Source: Harmothoe impar
Lineage: Eukaryota > Annelida > Polychaeta > Phyllodocida > Polynoidae
DNA length: 64,000 nt
Direction of reading: 5' to 3'
Assembly (NCBI GenBank): GCA_947462335.1
Contig: OX381714.1
Location: 56,155,800 to 56,219,799 of the forward strand
Under the pieces are notes generated by a model that worked only from the letters and a program-made list of their open reading frames with translations, did no database searches and was not told the origin of the DNA. A program made the translations under genes and the position numbers. Positions 1-12,440 of the stretch are shown here, in pieces. How positions within the stretch are numbered: the stretch's first letter is position 1; every line of letters begins with the position of its first letter.

Positions 1-575
1 TCAACCTCAGGACCATGGAAATGTGTGTTGCTAGGCAGATAAACAATAAGAATAGCCGTTGCTAGGCAACCAGCTGTATTAGCAACAAACCAATAGAACC
101 ATAGAATTCCTTGGGTCCATATTAGGGGGGGTAGGTATGATTATAATCAACCTCAGGACCATGGAAATGTGTGTTGCTAGGCAGATAAACAATTAGAATA
201 GCCGTTGCTAGGCAACCAGCTGTATTAGCAACAAACTGAAAGAACCATTGAATTCCTTGGGTCCATATTAGGGGGGGTAGGTATGATCATTATCAACCTC
301 AGGACCATGGAAATGAGTGTTGCTAGGCAGATAAACAATTAGAATAGCCGTTGCTAGGCAACCAGCTGTATTTGCAACAAACAGATAGAACCATTGAATT
401 CCTTGGGTCCATATTAGGGGGGGTAGGTATGATTATTATCAACTTCAGGACCATTGAAATGTGTGTTGCTAGGCAGATAAACAATTAGAATAGCCGTTGC
501 TAGGCAACCAGCTGTATAAGCAACAAACCGATAGAACCATTGAATTCCTTGGGTCCATATTAGGGGGGGTAGGTA
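1..575. repeat. 146-bp tandem repeat array, about four units
   Basis: Four near-identical units start at about 1, 147, 293 and 439. Each contains the palindromic core GTTGCTAGGCAAC and ends with a run of seven Gs followed by TAGGTA. The array reaches the window edge, so it probably continues to the left. Units differ by single substitutions. No open frame runs across it. A minisatellite or the internal repeats of a larger transposon are both possible. Confidence 0.9.
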
Positions 576-579
576 ATAG

Positions 580-735
580 ACAAAGGCCCATGGCCAGAGG
601 ATATTTTGGTATCGTTCCCCCCGAGGTGGGGCTGGGGCAGTATCCCACGAAGCCGCAGGCTGAGTGGGATGCGCCCCAGCCCCACCGAGGAGGGAACGAT
701 ACCAAAAATTCTCTGACCATAGGCCTTTGCCTTTA
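580..735. repeat. Foldback (inverted-repeat) element
   Basis: The sequence is almost self-complementary. An outer arm reading AAAGGC..GG.CAGAG near 583-600 returns inverted near 712-733. An inner arm with TGGTATCGTTCCC at about 608 and GTGGGGCTGGGGC returns at 672-705. The arms are about 65 bp around a short GC-rich loop. It directly abuts the 146-bp array. No coding capacity; a MITE-like foldback. Confidence 0.8.
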
Positions 736-1964
736 TTTCATGGTTTTTAACCTTAAAAATATGTTAAATTGCATATAAATTGCCATTCGAATTTGAACAA
801 ATGATGATGTCATAGGCCATGTGATACAGGAACATTGTATCCCATGGGGGGCATGGGATACGGGATTTCTAGTACTTAAGCATAGTGATCATTTTATCTG
901 CCATGAAATAATGATTATTATCATCCCCAGGAACTATCAAAGGTTGATTTATATTATTGTTATCACATAGCATAAATTTGTGTTGTGACTCCTTAATCCA
1001 AGATGGCGGCACAATCCAAGATGGCGGCGCCCGTTCTGACTTCTGGTAAAGTGCAAACATCATATACCTCGTTCTGGTGGCTACGCCACCACTTCGGCAT
1101 AAAAAAAGAAATCACACGATTTAAGTTCTACTTAAATGTGTTCCAAATATATTTATAGTATCCTATTTGGAGTATGGGGACAATAAAATATCATTGATTG
1201 GCAATAAGAGGCAATCTATAGGGTCCCACGGTTCCAGTATATTTTCAATGGGTGGACTTATAGCAGGCACTCCAAAAGTCGTAAACTGAGCATAAAACTG
1301 GTTATAAGCTTAATTCCAAGGTGTGGAATTCTGGGGATTAATATTTGATAAAGTAGGTGGGACATGAAGTATGGCCCTATAAGAGATTCTGGTTCATTTT
1401 TAACCAAATTGATTTTTAAGCCCTAATCATCGGACCATGCCACTTTAGATATAGACTATATTTTCCTTTTTTTCCACCAGATAAAGCCATCTCACCATCA
1501 ATGATTTCACTCGTATGGCTGGAAACCCTCATACAACACAGAAACTCTTATAATTTCTTTTATCAAGAAGAGAGGATGTCCTGTAATACTTAACAAGTTG
1601 CATTTTATTTTGGTTCACACTATATCAGGATATTTTCTCCAAGAGATATTGAATTAAATTAAGAATGACTTCTTTTGGAGAGAGCATTACCTTGCCTGAC
1701 TCTCTTTCAAAGGTAGTCAGGAAAATTTTTAATCTGGAGGGATCGAGTCCAGCCGTTGATTCTTTTTTTTTTTTTGAATTTGTGAATGTATTTATTTTCA
1801 TAAATGATTTTCATAAATACAAGTATAATACATCAAAGTGTGTTGATGGTTTAGTCGTGCATTTCGACCTTCATCAATGTTTCACACAGTAGAGATATAT
1901 TTGAATAGTACTTGTTGGTGTATAAATAATGTATAATGTCTGGTTTTACAAGCAGGGATGACCA
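736..1964. other. AT-rich intergenic sequence
   Basis: No gene, RNA or well-formed repeat is recognised. A short duplicated phrase (AATCCAAGATGGCGGC) occurs twice at about 995-1025. The rest is AT-rich sequence with poly-T runs. Confidence 0.5.
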
Positions 1965-2177
1965 GTAACCATTAACAGCAGGGAGCAGGGTTGTGGATTT
2001 TTGCTTGCAACCCCTGTTGTTGATATAATGAATACTCCCTTACATATACACAAACAGAGGCCTATAAAGAGGACTTGTGAACTCCTGAACTATTTTTTAG
2101 CAGTGAACTAGGATGAGCTGTGGACCTTGCGTATTGCATCACAAGTGTGTAAATATACCAATGTCCCACATATACAG
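1965..2177 (+). promoter_or_regulatory. Distal part of copy-A upstream region
   Basis: This stretch aligns with about 47,441-47,690 directly upstream of P450 copy B, including matching phrases around GTGGATTTTTGCTTG, ACTCCCTTACATATAC and TAGCAGTGAACTAGGAT. In copy B the same block runs straight into the start codon. In copy A it stops near 2,177 and resumes at about 8,081. It is therefore duplicated promoter or 5' flank that has been separated from its gene. Regulatory role is inferred from conservation only. Confidence 0.65.
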
Positions 2178-2356
2178 ATAGTAGGGTCTGTTAAGATTGA
2201 TTTTGGGTCAAAGGGGAACCGGCTGGACAAAGTTCTGAAATTTTGGCTACTAGTTCATTTTGACCCACTTTTTCAATCTGGATGGGGAGCCAGTGTGAAT
2301 TTTCATTGGAACCCCCCGAAATCCAAGATGGCCGCCATATTTGGAACATTTTTCAA

Positions 2357-2880
2357 TATTCTGCTGTAAAATCCTTGTTTATTGACCAATAAAGTTGTGT
2401 AATAGCTCAAAATGACCGTATGGATGTGGGCTAACAAGAAAAATATTTTTTGTTATGATCTGGCTAATATGGTAACCATGGCAACCAGATAAATGTAAAA
2501 AATGTCATATTTTTTCACATAATTCTGCTATATTACTTGTTTATTAACCAAAAAAGTTGGGCAATAGCTCAAAATGACCGTATGGGTAGTGGCTAACAAA
2601 TGGACCCTTTTTTGCTAGGATTCAACTAATATGGTAACCATAGCAACCAGATAATTGTAAAAAATGTCACTTTTTCAATATAATTCTGCTATAAAATCCT
2701 TGTGTATCAAACAAAATAGTTGTGTAATAGTTCAAAATGACTGCATGGATGGTGGCTAACAGGTGGACCCCTTTTTGCTATGATTCAACTAAAATGGTAA
2801 CCATGGCAACTAGATAACTGTTAAAAGTGACACATTTTTCATATAATTCTGCTATAAAATCCTTGTTTGTTAACCAAAAT
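2357..2880. repeat. Tandem repeat, unit about 162 bp
   Basis: The phrase ATTCTGCT.TAAAATCCTTG recurs at about 2,357, 2,522, 2,683 and 2,845. Each unit also carries a diverged copy of TAATAGCTCAAAATGACCG and GGTAACCATGGCAACCAG. Three full units and part of a fourth are seen. No coding potential. Confidence 0.8.
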
Positions 2881-3419
2881 AGTTGTCTAATGTGCCCCTG
2901 ACCTCATCTCTGTCAGCCCACTCTGATTGCATTCTGACTGAAAGCGGACTTGAATTTTTTTTTAAGCAACAAAAGGGCTTAGTTGGAGGAGGAATGAGTG
3001 CAGCCATCTTAGTGAGAGCATATACCCTATCATTCTATTTGACTCCTGCGAGCAACCCCTGGTCTTGCCTGCCCAGTGCAGTGAGTTGAACTTGCCTGAG
3101 CAAAGGTCTGTTAGAGGAGCCATTAGATACCTTTTTAATAGCCCCCAGAAAGTCAGAGTAAATCACCAAGTCCGCTCTTTCCCATCTCCTCACAGCCTTA
3201 TCTACAGCATGGAATTTACTGGAGAGACGAGAAGCCCCATTAGATAGCATAGGTATCTCCTCCTCTGCTAAGGTCCTTATGGTAATTTCTGGAACATCAG
3301 TTTCCTTATACCCAGTATATCGGCCCAGAACCCAGGTTAGGACTCTAAACCTTGGTTTAGATCCATTGTACTCCGTCTGGGGTTATTGTTCCATATGCTC
3401 CCATCTCAGAGCACCAGTA

Positions 3420-3560
3420 GGTTATGAGCAGCCTTAGCAAAGGTTTCCGAGACCCTAACGGGAGACCGTTTCTGATTTAAAACCATGTTTGTATTGGGAT
3501 TTGAACCCAGGAGCATAAAACCTCTAGCCTACCATGTCAGCCGTAGGGGCAGACCTATGT
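3420..3560 (-). mobile_element. tRNA-derived SINE-like fragment
   Basis: On the minus strand there is a perfect polymerase III B-box-like palindrome GGGTTCAAATCCC (plus-strand 3,496-3,508). Upstream on the same strand lies an A-box-like segment with TGACATGGTAGGC. No full cloverleaf can be drawn with confidence, so a SINE head or decayed tRNA copy is preferred to a working tRNA. Confidence 0.4.
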
Positions 3561-5224
3561 AAAAGGAATTCCCAAGAACAGACTAATAATGCACAGTCGA
3601 GGGAAAAGGGTCCTCCAAGGTAAAAACTCAAAAATAAAATTATGTCATCAGCGTTCCAGTGATATCTTTTATTATCAGGTACCACTTATAGTTTTTGTGT
3701 ACTGGCTCTCTGAATATGTGTGGTCACTGTCCAATCTTAAATGCCAATAAGCTCTATCTTACTTTGTTTTAGAGATATTCCTATCTAATTAGCATAATTA
3801 TGCTGATTATCAAATATTCAAACCTTTTCAAACATTTGGTCACAGTTTCTGATCTAAAATTGGTATTTACATTCTTTTTTCAGCAAAGAAATCGTTGTGG
3901 GGCCTTCTATCAATCTTTTTTTTAATTTTTCAATTTAGAATGAAAATCATGTTTCCATGGCAACCAACATGTGCAAAAACATCAATTTAGGCCCAAAAGC
4001 GTTCTCTTCCATTCCAAATATGGAATGTTTTTACCAAAGATGGAATCTTCTAATGTGGCCTATCATATTCTACATAAAAAAGTGGTATAGATAAGGTTTT
4101 ACTATATTTTGGTCCTTTTAGGCTGTATAGGGCCCCCTGGTGGTCAAAGTTGGTACTAAAAATCACGCATGGAGGGCCCTTTTCCCTTGTTGATCCACAC
4201 TGTTACTACTGGGTTTTTAAAACTAATGTTTTATCCATGAAGAAAGTAAATCTAAAAGTTATCCCAGCATTTTGGTGAATGGAACGCACTACCTTCTGAT
4301 CCACACCCTGAGCAGGTAACCACTATATTACCAAGGCCTGCCTGTAAGATGCAGTCTATACGAAAACTTTTTCACCATGTAGGACATTTGGTCCTGCAGA
4401 TTTTTTTCTTTGCAGGCCCTGCTCAGTTTTTGCAGGCCCGAATATTGGAGTACAATATTGCTATTTAAAAATCAAATATAAAGCAAGTGTTTCTACAGGG
4501 AATGATAATAGATAGGGTTTCCCCTACATGCTACAATCATATTAACCACTTTAATGTGTAAATTATTGAAGAACAATACACATTTTCTGGATTATGCTGT
4601 AGAAACCTTAATAATGGTCGGATTTACAAGCCGTATTCTCTGGAATACAGCCAGCCATTCGGGCCTGCAGTAGTCCTTTTTCTGCCGGACCGGCAGACTT
4701 TTTGCCATCTATAGACGGTGGCCGGCAGGTTTTCGTATAGACTGCAGATGCCTGGGCAGATATCCTATTTACAGGGATTTTGACAGGAACCTTTCAATGG
4801 GACAATGGTGCACTCCTTAGCAACAACAATGTGCCATTTTGAGAGTGAATGGGCCATGCTTATTAGTCCTAAATAAAACCAATGCACCTGGAAATCCCAG
4901 TTAAGAAAAAAATGAGATGTTGGAGTGAATATCTTTAGGTAAAAAGCAAGGCACTGTAATACTTTTGGGGTGGGGGTAAAGATTTGAAAGGGGGGTGGGA
5001 GGAGGCAGAGATGGGAGGAGAAGGAAGGGGGCCGGGATTGAGATTGAAGGTGAGGGGAGGGGGGCAGAGATTTTAGGGTTATCCATCGTTTGTAATGGAG
5101 CAGAGGTATAGCATACCCCTCCTTTTGGTAAGAAAGGAGAGGTATCTGATACCTACGCTATGTCACCAAAGAAAGGGTATACCTAAGCCATGATTTCTGT
5201 ACAAAGCAGGGGTAAGGAGGGGTG

Positions 5225-5470
5225 ATTCAAAAGGATGGGTAAAGCTCTGCACTTACACACCATACCCATCCTTAGTGACCTAATACCCATCGTTTGTGAT
5301 GTTATACCCATCCTTAGTGCGTCATACCTGCCCTTAGTGATCCTATGTTGGTTGTTAGTCCCTGATACCCATCCTAAATGACCTCATGTTCATCCTAAGA
5401 CTTTCATACCCGTCCTAAGTTCATCATTCCTGTCCTAAGGGACCTCATACCCATACTGTCCTAAATGCCT
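5225..5470. repeat. Degenerate tandem repeat (TACCCATCCT motif)
   Basis: The motif ATACCCATCCTTAGTGA recurs with substitutions about every 25-35 bp. The tract is followed by purine-rich repeats of GGGATAGGCAGG type (about 5,475-5,660). No gene. Confidence 0.65.
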
Positions 5471-5594
5471 CTATAAAAGGGATAGGCAGGAGAATAGGCA
5501 AGGAGAGGGATGGGAAGGGATGATAGACAGAAGGAGCAATAGTTAGGGGATAGGCAGGGAAGGGAGAGGTTGGGGAGATATGCATGCAATTAGA

Positions 5595-6383
5595 CAGAAA
5601 AAAAGGAAGTTGGACAGGGAGAGGCTAGGGGACATATAGATAATGTAATTAGTAGGGACATGAGCGGCACAAATGTACCTCTACATGGGTAAAAATCGAC
5701 ACGGGCGACACAGCCGTTTTAAAAATCGACGAACATGGACACATAAAGTAGGGTGTATACTAGTGGTATGGGATAAAAATCGACACGTCCCTTTTGCTAA
5801 AAATCGACAGGGCGACACGGTCAAAAATACGGGTACCCATGTAGGGGCACACAAATAGATGGCAGGATAGACAGGGGATAGGAGAGACAGAATGGGGTGA
5901 CAAAGGCACTGAGGGCAGGAGGACGACACAGAGGGCACGGGGAGGAGGACACGGAGGGAGGGGGGAGGGGGACACAGAGGGAATGGGGAGGGGGACACGG
6001 AGGGCAGGGGGAGGGGGACACAGAGGGAATGGGGAGGGGAACATGGAGGGCAGAGGGAGGGGGACACAGAGGGCGTGGGGAGGGGGACACGGAGGGCAAG
6101 GGAGAGGGCACAGAGGAAATGGGAGGAGGAGACAAAGAGAGAGGGAGGTACAGAAGACGGGGGGGCACAGAGGGCACAGAGGGCAGGGTACAGAGGGCAG
6201 GAGGAAGAGGGCACAGAGGGCAGGGTAGAGAGGACAGGAAACTTCCCTTCACTGATTATGCTAGTTTTCTGTTAGATTGTACCACTAAAGATTTAGTGCT
6301 GACAGTCCAGCGACTACAGAATAGGGGACTTCGAGTCTGTAGATATGGCAGAAAAAAAGGAAGTTGGACAGGGAGAGGCTAGG
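5595..6383. repeat. G-rich minisatellite bounded by 35-bp direct repeats
   Basis: A 35-bp sequence beginning CAGAAAAAAAGGAAG is present at 5,595-5,629 and exactly again at 6,349-6,383. Between them lie short AAAATCGACACGGG repeats (5,690-5,815) and a GGGGGACACAGAGGG.A minisatellite with units of roughly 27-30 bp (5,900-6,230). The open frames here on both strands are low-complexity artefacts of the repeat. The G-runs could form G-quadruplexes (inference). Confidence 0.75.
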
Positions 6384-7295
6384 CTGTTACCGGTAGAGAT
6401 GAGACGCACACGGGCAGACAATAAAGTCAAAATACCTATAAAGCGATTTAAATACACGTTTGCAAAAATGTCCAATATGGAGAGGGGTTTGGGAATGGGA
6501 CGATATTGAAGCTAATGTACAAGTGGTGGCTAAAAAAAAGAGTTTTAGAAGCCTGGTACACAACAAGAAACATAGAGCACATTTACGCTGAATTCTGTAA
6601 CCAAATATGTCATCCGTGGTCTGGTCACTCAGCCTCGGACTTGTCTCTTGAGGACTGGTCACTCAGCCTCATACATCTACATCTGCGTCTGCATCTACGT
6701 GCATCTGTGTCTATATCTGCATTAATCGCATCGGCATCCTAACCATGTTGGCATGTGTCTGTATTCATTATAAGAACTAAGCTCATACCGGTAACCGAAC
6801 GTTGCTAAATCTGCCTTGCTAAACTTGCCACACAATATATTGATACACAGCACCCAAGGAGTGGTATCAAGGTGAAACTATGAAAAACTTAGCGTATGTC
6901 AGGTGGGGATATTTATCATTTGGGATTAAGGCACTCTGTAACAACACTGGCAGGCGGCTGCTGATACTGTGAGGACCCAGTATCTAGCTTAATTATATTA
7001 CAGCTATTGTAATAGGCATAAAGGGCCTGATAGTGTTATTATGTAGTCTATATTATTTGTATTGCTAAACTGTACTGAAAGGAAGGCCAGTGACCTGGTT
7101 CTTGATTGTAAATATAGACCTCTAACGTATTGACTGGTTGACTATGTGATGTAGACTAATGGATAATATTATTTGTACATGACCACACAAAATGACTAGA
7201 AGTGGGTCTCCTCTATGTGATGAATAACTTGAATGCGATATAACAAACCAGAATTGGTTAAGTGCTTTATTACCACCATCAAGCATAAGTTGTCT

Positions 7296-7506
7296 TACCG
7301 TAAAACCTCGCGTATAAGCCGCGGCTTGTACGCGAATCAGACTCAGCTTTCTTTTGATACCAAACATGCCTATAACGAGAGTTTTTATAAGTATACTACA
7401 GTACAAAATTAACAATTTTCAGATGCCCTCTGCGGCTTATAGGATCTCACCAAACTCGGGGTGCGGCTTATACGAGAGTTAGGCTTATACGCGAGGTTTT
7501 ACGGTA
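7296..7506. mobile_element. MITE with TACCGTAAAACCTCGCG termini
   Basis: TACCGTAAAACCTCGCG at 7,296 is matched by its reverse complement ending at 7,506. The inverted repeat continues as TATAAGCC for about 25 bp and TA dinucleotides bound the ends, as in mariner-type MITEs. Related termini occur at 28,922-29,207 and 31,666-31,887, so this is a dispersed family. Non-coding. Confidence 0.75.
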
Positions 7507-8080
7507 GTAAACAGCCTCACGTACATCACATTCTATGTAAAGTATGCAAAACGAAATTAATATATGGCTCAAACTCCTGACTTATGTTGTTTTAGGATAG
7601 CGGAAGGACAAATCAAAAAGTTCTTAATATGTTTGAACAGGTTTAGTATATTGAAAGGTATATATCTTGGCTCCTTGGAACACTTTTTGATACATTTCTA
7701 ACCCTAGCGGTTCAGTTTTTATCGCCTCGTGAAGTTTATTGTCTTTTTTTCAGGTGACTCCGTGACGAAAAATCCATGATCAGGAACATTTTGTCTTAAA
7801 TACATCACAGCAACTAATAATTTTGTTTACAAGCTGGGCCAACATATATCTTGAAGCATACCAAGAATGGATATCCTCTGAGTAATAGTTCTACAGCCCG
7901 ATGAATTTTAAACATTTATCAGAAATATGAACATTTCAACTACATACTCTCAACTTTACCCTAGTTTCCTCAAAATGGTCCCATTATTGGTTAAATTCAC
8001 TCTACAGTGTCCTGATCATGTGTACTTTAAGAAATATGAAGCATCATGATATCTGGTTAGACCAAATTTGCACAGTATAA

Positions 8081-8207
8081 GAGGTATAAGGGCCTCCCTA
8101 TACCAGTGCCCTGGATGGGACAGATGCTACAGAATAACACACAGGGCCTATCTAGTATACGGTTGGAGTATTAACACTATTGCACACCACAGCCAGCGGT
8201 CTTCACC
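8081..8207 (+). promoter_or_regulatory. Proximal promoter and 5' UTR block of P450 copy A
   Basis: From GAGGTATAAGGGCCTCCCT onward this matches the sequence just upstream of copy B (about 47,690-47,831), up to CTTTCACC or CTTCACC before the ATG. TATAAGG near 8,085 could act as a TATA-like element. Transcript start is not determined. Confidence 0.5.
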
Positions 8208-10233
8208 ATGTTGGTGCTGGGGTTAGTGGACGTACCATGGTGGGGAATCCTCATCATCCTCATCATTGCCTTTCTCATGTAAGTAATACTCATGGTAACC
8301 CATTGGCCTCAGCACTGCCATAAATTAACAATGTGGATAGTGAAAGGGCCCTCTGTAAGCTGAAAGACTTTGCACTTGCATTGGAAACAATAGCTTGACG
8401 GGACAGACTCAGAAGGGAGCATCAACGAGAAAATCTGTCCAATCTTAAATATCTTAAATTGGCCACTCTTAAAAACGTTACACTCTTAAAGTCAATGGAC
8501 TATCTTAAACAAAACATTTATTTAAGATTATCGGTTTCTTCCCCTATTCCTCAGATGGTGCCAGATGGCGCTGGTAAGATGGCACTACTTGTGGCTACTA
8601 GCACTAGTATTATTATTGTAGACATCAGGGGCTCGGCTCCTAACCCCTGTTTCTTTTTTTCCCTTTTTCGGAGGGGAAATGACATTCTTAAGTCAATGTT
8701 ATTATCTTGAATTCAATATTCCAAAGTTTTTAATATTGGACAGTTTAAGATAGTTTAAGACTGGACAGATTTTCTTGTTATTGCTCCCGCATGAGTGTGT
8801 CCACTAGTGTGAAATAATACGCTATAGCAGCGCCCCTCTAGAAAGTATCAGCAGTCCTGGGGATATAAGTATACATAAATTACACAGTTTCAGGAGGATA
8901 TAACTGATGGGTCAAGAAATGGAACACAATTATTTATCATACTTAGTATCATACAAAATAATCATAGTTAAGTATTTAACTGACCGATAGCAAAAAATTT
9001 AATATGGCGTTATGAATTGCACACATGAAATACAGAAAAGGTGGCAGCCAAGCAGAGAGTACATGCAAATGCAGTTTTTGATGCCTTGTAGGGCAAACTA
9101 TACCAAAGTTTTGATGAATAATTCATGTAAAGTAAACATAACTGTTTTTCATTACTGTTCTTCATTACTCTTTCAGATATGACAGCAGAGATTTCAATTA
9201 TTTCAAGAATCAGGGGATCCCTGGACCTCAACCATTCCCCATTGTGGGCACAGCACATACTCTGTTTACACATGTGAGATGAGAACTATTGTTTACAGGA
9301 AATGAGTCACATAAAGTGCCCTGGTGCACTTTAATTTTCATTAAGCTCTATCCCTGGTGCTTAGGCAAGACTGGCATTTGGTCAAAACCAGTGTAAAGTG
9401 CATATTTTAATTTCAAAATGAATCACCTCCTATTCAAGACTATTTTTTGAGTTATAGAACTATACTCATTGTACTTAAAATGTGTACTAAAAATGTACAG
9501 CGTGAGTATTTATCCAGTATTAAATCAAAGTGGCAAATTTAGGGAATTTGTGAATTTAAATACATGTGGAATTGTGTGTTCCTTTTTAGAAATCTCCAAA
9601 AATTATACATTTTAAATATCTTTACAGTGTTTTATATGTTGTTTGGGCAGCTTAGGCCATTTTGGTCTTTAAGTCTTCATGTATAGATTCTTTACCCAAA
9701 TATTGTAAACCAAGTCCCTCTTGTATGTATATTGTGTTGTATTTCACAACTTAGATAAATCAATTTCAACTGCACTCAGACGTTACTTGAACTATGGTAT
9801 CATTTACCATGATAACCTCCTACACCCATATATAACATAAGCAATGAAACACTAGTAAACACTTCTATTGAGCGGCCCTTAATCTGTACCACTAACTTCA
9901 TGAGGTTAATGCTTTCAGGGCAGTATAGTCCTTTGATGCATTTTTATCAACTTGATGCATGAATGCAGCACTGGTGACTCACTCATTGTGGTACTGCATG
10001 AATGCATCATGCCAACCCTACAGAGTTGATTAAACACCTGAATGGTAGGCTTGATGCACTAATGTAGTCAGTGCTCATGAGAACTGTGTTGGTGCTTCAT
10101 TAGGAAAAATTGCAAATGGCATCATGCTCTCCTTAAAGGCTGTTTAATAAAAGTATTTTATTGGGTTAAGATGATACAATTTCAAGTAGTGCGTTATACC
10201 TAGCTTCTGCACATTGCTTTATTTTTATACTAG

Positions 10234-10896
10234 TGTAACTGGTTCAGGATACAGGGATTGTATTCTGAGCCAACAGATTCGAAGAATAGGTTGTATTAAT
10301 TATATTTCTTTATTTCAATAGATCAAGCACAGTTACAGAATGAGATATATTCTCAGGTCTTATTACTTCAGTTCACTCCCCACTCCCATACTCATGTATG
10401 CCTCAGAACCCCACTTCTACAGGAATGGGGGATAGGGGTTCTATAGTTGGGGCTATGCTGGCTTCATACAGAAAGGTTCCTCCAACAGTTCCCACTCCAG
10501 CATGGGAGTTGGGAAGGTGGAGAGTATACCTGTCACAGCATTCTCCAGGACTTGGAGACATCTGTGACAGCAACCAACCTGTAGGGAGCCCAGCTCCAAC
10601 AGTGGGACTACAGCAGGGATCTAGGACCCACTGCTGTGTAGCACTCTATGGACTGGCATGAGCCAGCCTCAAGGAATACCTTGCTGGTGTCCTGGCAGGC
10701 AGGCCTTATATACCTGCCCCTAGTCAAGGTTCAGTGGGCACAAATCCGGGAGTCCCAGGCACCCAGCACCACCAGCAGCAGGTGGGAGGGGGGCCTGTAC
10801 CCAGTGACCGCGGGACCTTGCCGGGAAACTTCGGGTAACCGGGCGGGAGCCCCGGCAGCCGGCGTGAGGGTGAGAGGAGTAAGGCGGATCACTACA
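10234..10896 (-). repeat. 3' LTR of the gypsy element
   Basis: 663 bp. On the element strand it begins TGTAGTGATCC and ends CCAGTTACA. A TATA box reads GGTATATAA on the minus strand (about 10,706-10,714) and AATAAA lies at 10,309-10,314. No difference from the other LTR was seen on reading. The open frames inside are chance frames repeated in both LTRs. Confidence 0.95.
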
Positions 10897-10911
10897 CTAC
10901 CCCCCACCAGA
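10897..10911 (-). other. Polypurine tract
   Basis: On the element strand CTGGTGGGGGGTAG lies immediately before the 3' LTR. This is the expected position and composition for the primer of plus-strand DNA synthesis. Confidence 0.75.
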
Positions 10912-11215
10912 CAATATAGTAACCTTCAGCAACCGAAAGAATTGAGTATTGTTATATGAGTAACATGAGTATAACAATATGTATTGTCGAAACTATATAA
11001 TAGTAGAGACGACTTACTTCTCAAGACCTCAATTAAAACAATACCAGGAGTTTAGAAAACTCCTCTTACTGAAAAATACTTCAATAAAATCATATATCAT
11101 CTCTCAATATTCATACATTTTCAATTCTAGAAATGCTCAAGAATATGAAACGGATAATGCAGTGATGAATATCATAGTGATTTCACAAACCAAAGTATAG
11201 CTACACATACTTATT

Positions 11216-11375
11216 GAACACACATCTCTAAGCTTGCTAACCCTTCTGGAAAGTCAAACTGAGGAAGCAGTGTTATAGTAGGAAAGCACATGGCATTAAC
11301 ATACGAGTATTAAACACACATCTCTAAGCTTGCTAACCCTTCTGGAAAGTCAAACTGAGGAAACTGTGTTATAGT
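11216..11375. repeat. Two-copy tandem repeat in the gypsy 3' region
   Basis: A block beginning ACACACATCTCTAAGC is present at about 11,218 and again at about 11,313, about 60 bp each with one internal difference near GAGGAA. Within the 3.8 kb non-coding stretch between pol and the 3' LTR. Confidence 0.75.
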
Positions 11376-12179
11376 CCAAGGCATCTATGGTAACCTTCAC
11401 GAGTATATCAACATATGTGCAGTCCCTGGTTTCATAAACCAAATAATATGTAGCCACCTGTAGCATAGTCTCTGCTTGGTCTCAAAGAGATCCAAATATC
11501 AGCAGAATGAGTGTTCACTGTCCGTTTTGATTCACGCATATCATGCTCAAAGAGAAGGCTTCTCAAGCATGGAGAGATATAATGTTGTATCTCCAACACA
11601 GAAAACACACACTAGCATATAAATTGGGTACTAGGCACAAGATATAAAAGTTCTTAGGAGTGTCCCTTCATATTTGTACCCTTCAAACCATACAACATTA
11701 TGATAGTGCCTCTATAAAATTTTAAGTACAACAGTCGTGTTGCACTGTGCTCCAACGATGACTAACCACTGGAGACAGGTAACATAATCCAACTGGAAGT
11801 CCATAAGTCAACTCTCATGTAGAACAGAGTTGCTGGAACACTGAAGTTGTACCGGAACAGTTCATAGCTGGTAGTAGGAGAAGCGTGTATGTGTATCATA
11901 GCTCACATAACGCTAATCAGTTCATCAGGATGACAGGAGATTGGAGGAGGTAGAGTTCTGCAGTATTCCACCATAATCCAAATCTCCCACCACAGCTGCA
12001 GCTTCAACAGACTGTCAAAGCCCAGCAGTCGTACATCATAAGGCTTGATGGATGGCAGAGGGACAGGCAGGTCCGTACGGTAATTGTCCAGACCATCTCC
12101 GGAACCGTACCCTTCAGCATACTGTAGAGGCAGCATCCCGTCCACGACGAACACTGACTGTGAGTGTGGCGAAGTGCGT

Positions 12180-12440
12180 ACCGGTCTATGTACATGACTG
12201 TGTACATGGTTGCGTACCTGACTCAGATTTTTCATATCTGATTGCGTACCTGTCTATGTACATTACTGTGTACATGATTGCGTACCTGACTCAGATTTTT
12301 CATATCTGATTGCGTACCTGTCTATGTACATTACTGTGTACATGATTGCGTACCTGACTCAGATTTTTCATATCTGACTGCGTACTTGTCTATGTACATT
12401 ACTGTGTACATGATTGCGTACCTGACTTTTCCACCAACTT
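12180..12440. repeat. 68-bp tandem repeat in the gypsy 3' region
   Basis: ACTCAGATTTTTCATATCTG recurs at 12,221, 12,289 and 12,357. The units also carry TGTACATGATTGCGTACC. About 3.5 units. The short minus-strand frame over part of it is not convincing as a gene. Confidence 0.85.

Larger units (their letters stand above)
2178..8080. other. 5.9 kb block interrupting the copy-A 5' flank
   Basis: The flank of copy B is continuous across the matching point (about 47,690), so this block was inserted in copy A or deleted from B. It contains tandem repeats, a SINE-like piece, G-rich minisatellites and a MITE, listed separately. Its ends do not form clear terminal inverted repeats, and no transposase or reverse transcriptase frame is visible. 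It may be several nested insertions. Open frames inside are low-complexity or short. Confidence 0.6.

Noticed and set aside
1..575. Telomere-like sequence from TTAGGGGGGG
   Set aside because: The G-run occurs once per 146-bp unit, not as a short hexamer repeat.
5681..6382. Several overlapping open frames on both strands over the G-rich minisatellite
   Set aside because: All are short-unit repeat translations rich in Gly/Arg or Pro/Ser/Leu; open in many frames only because of repeat composition.
10398..10959. Open frames repeated at 10,398 and 21,417
   Set aside because: They lie within the LTRs on the strand opposite to the element's genes; chance frames.
11903..12235. 110-residue minus-strand frame as a possible env or accessory gene
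   Set aside because: Overlaps a 68-bp tandem repeat, no signal peptide, membrane segment or recognisable motif.
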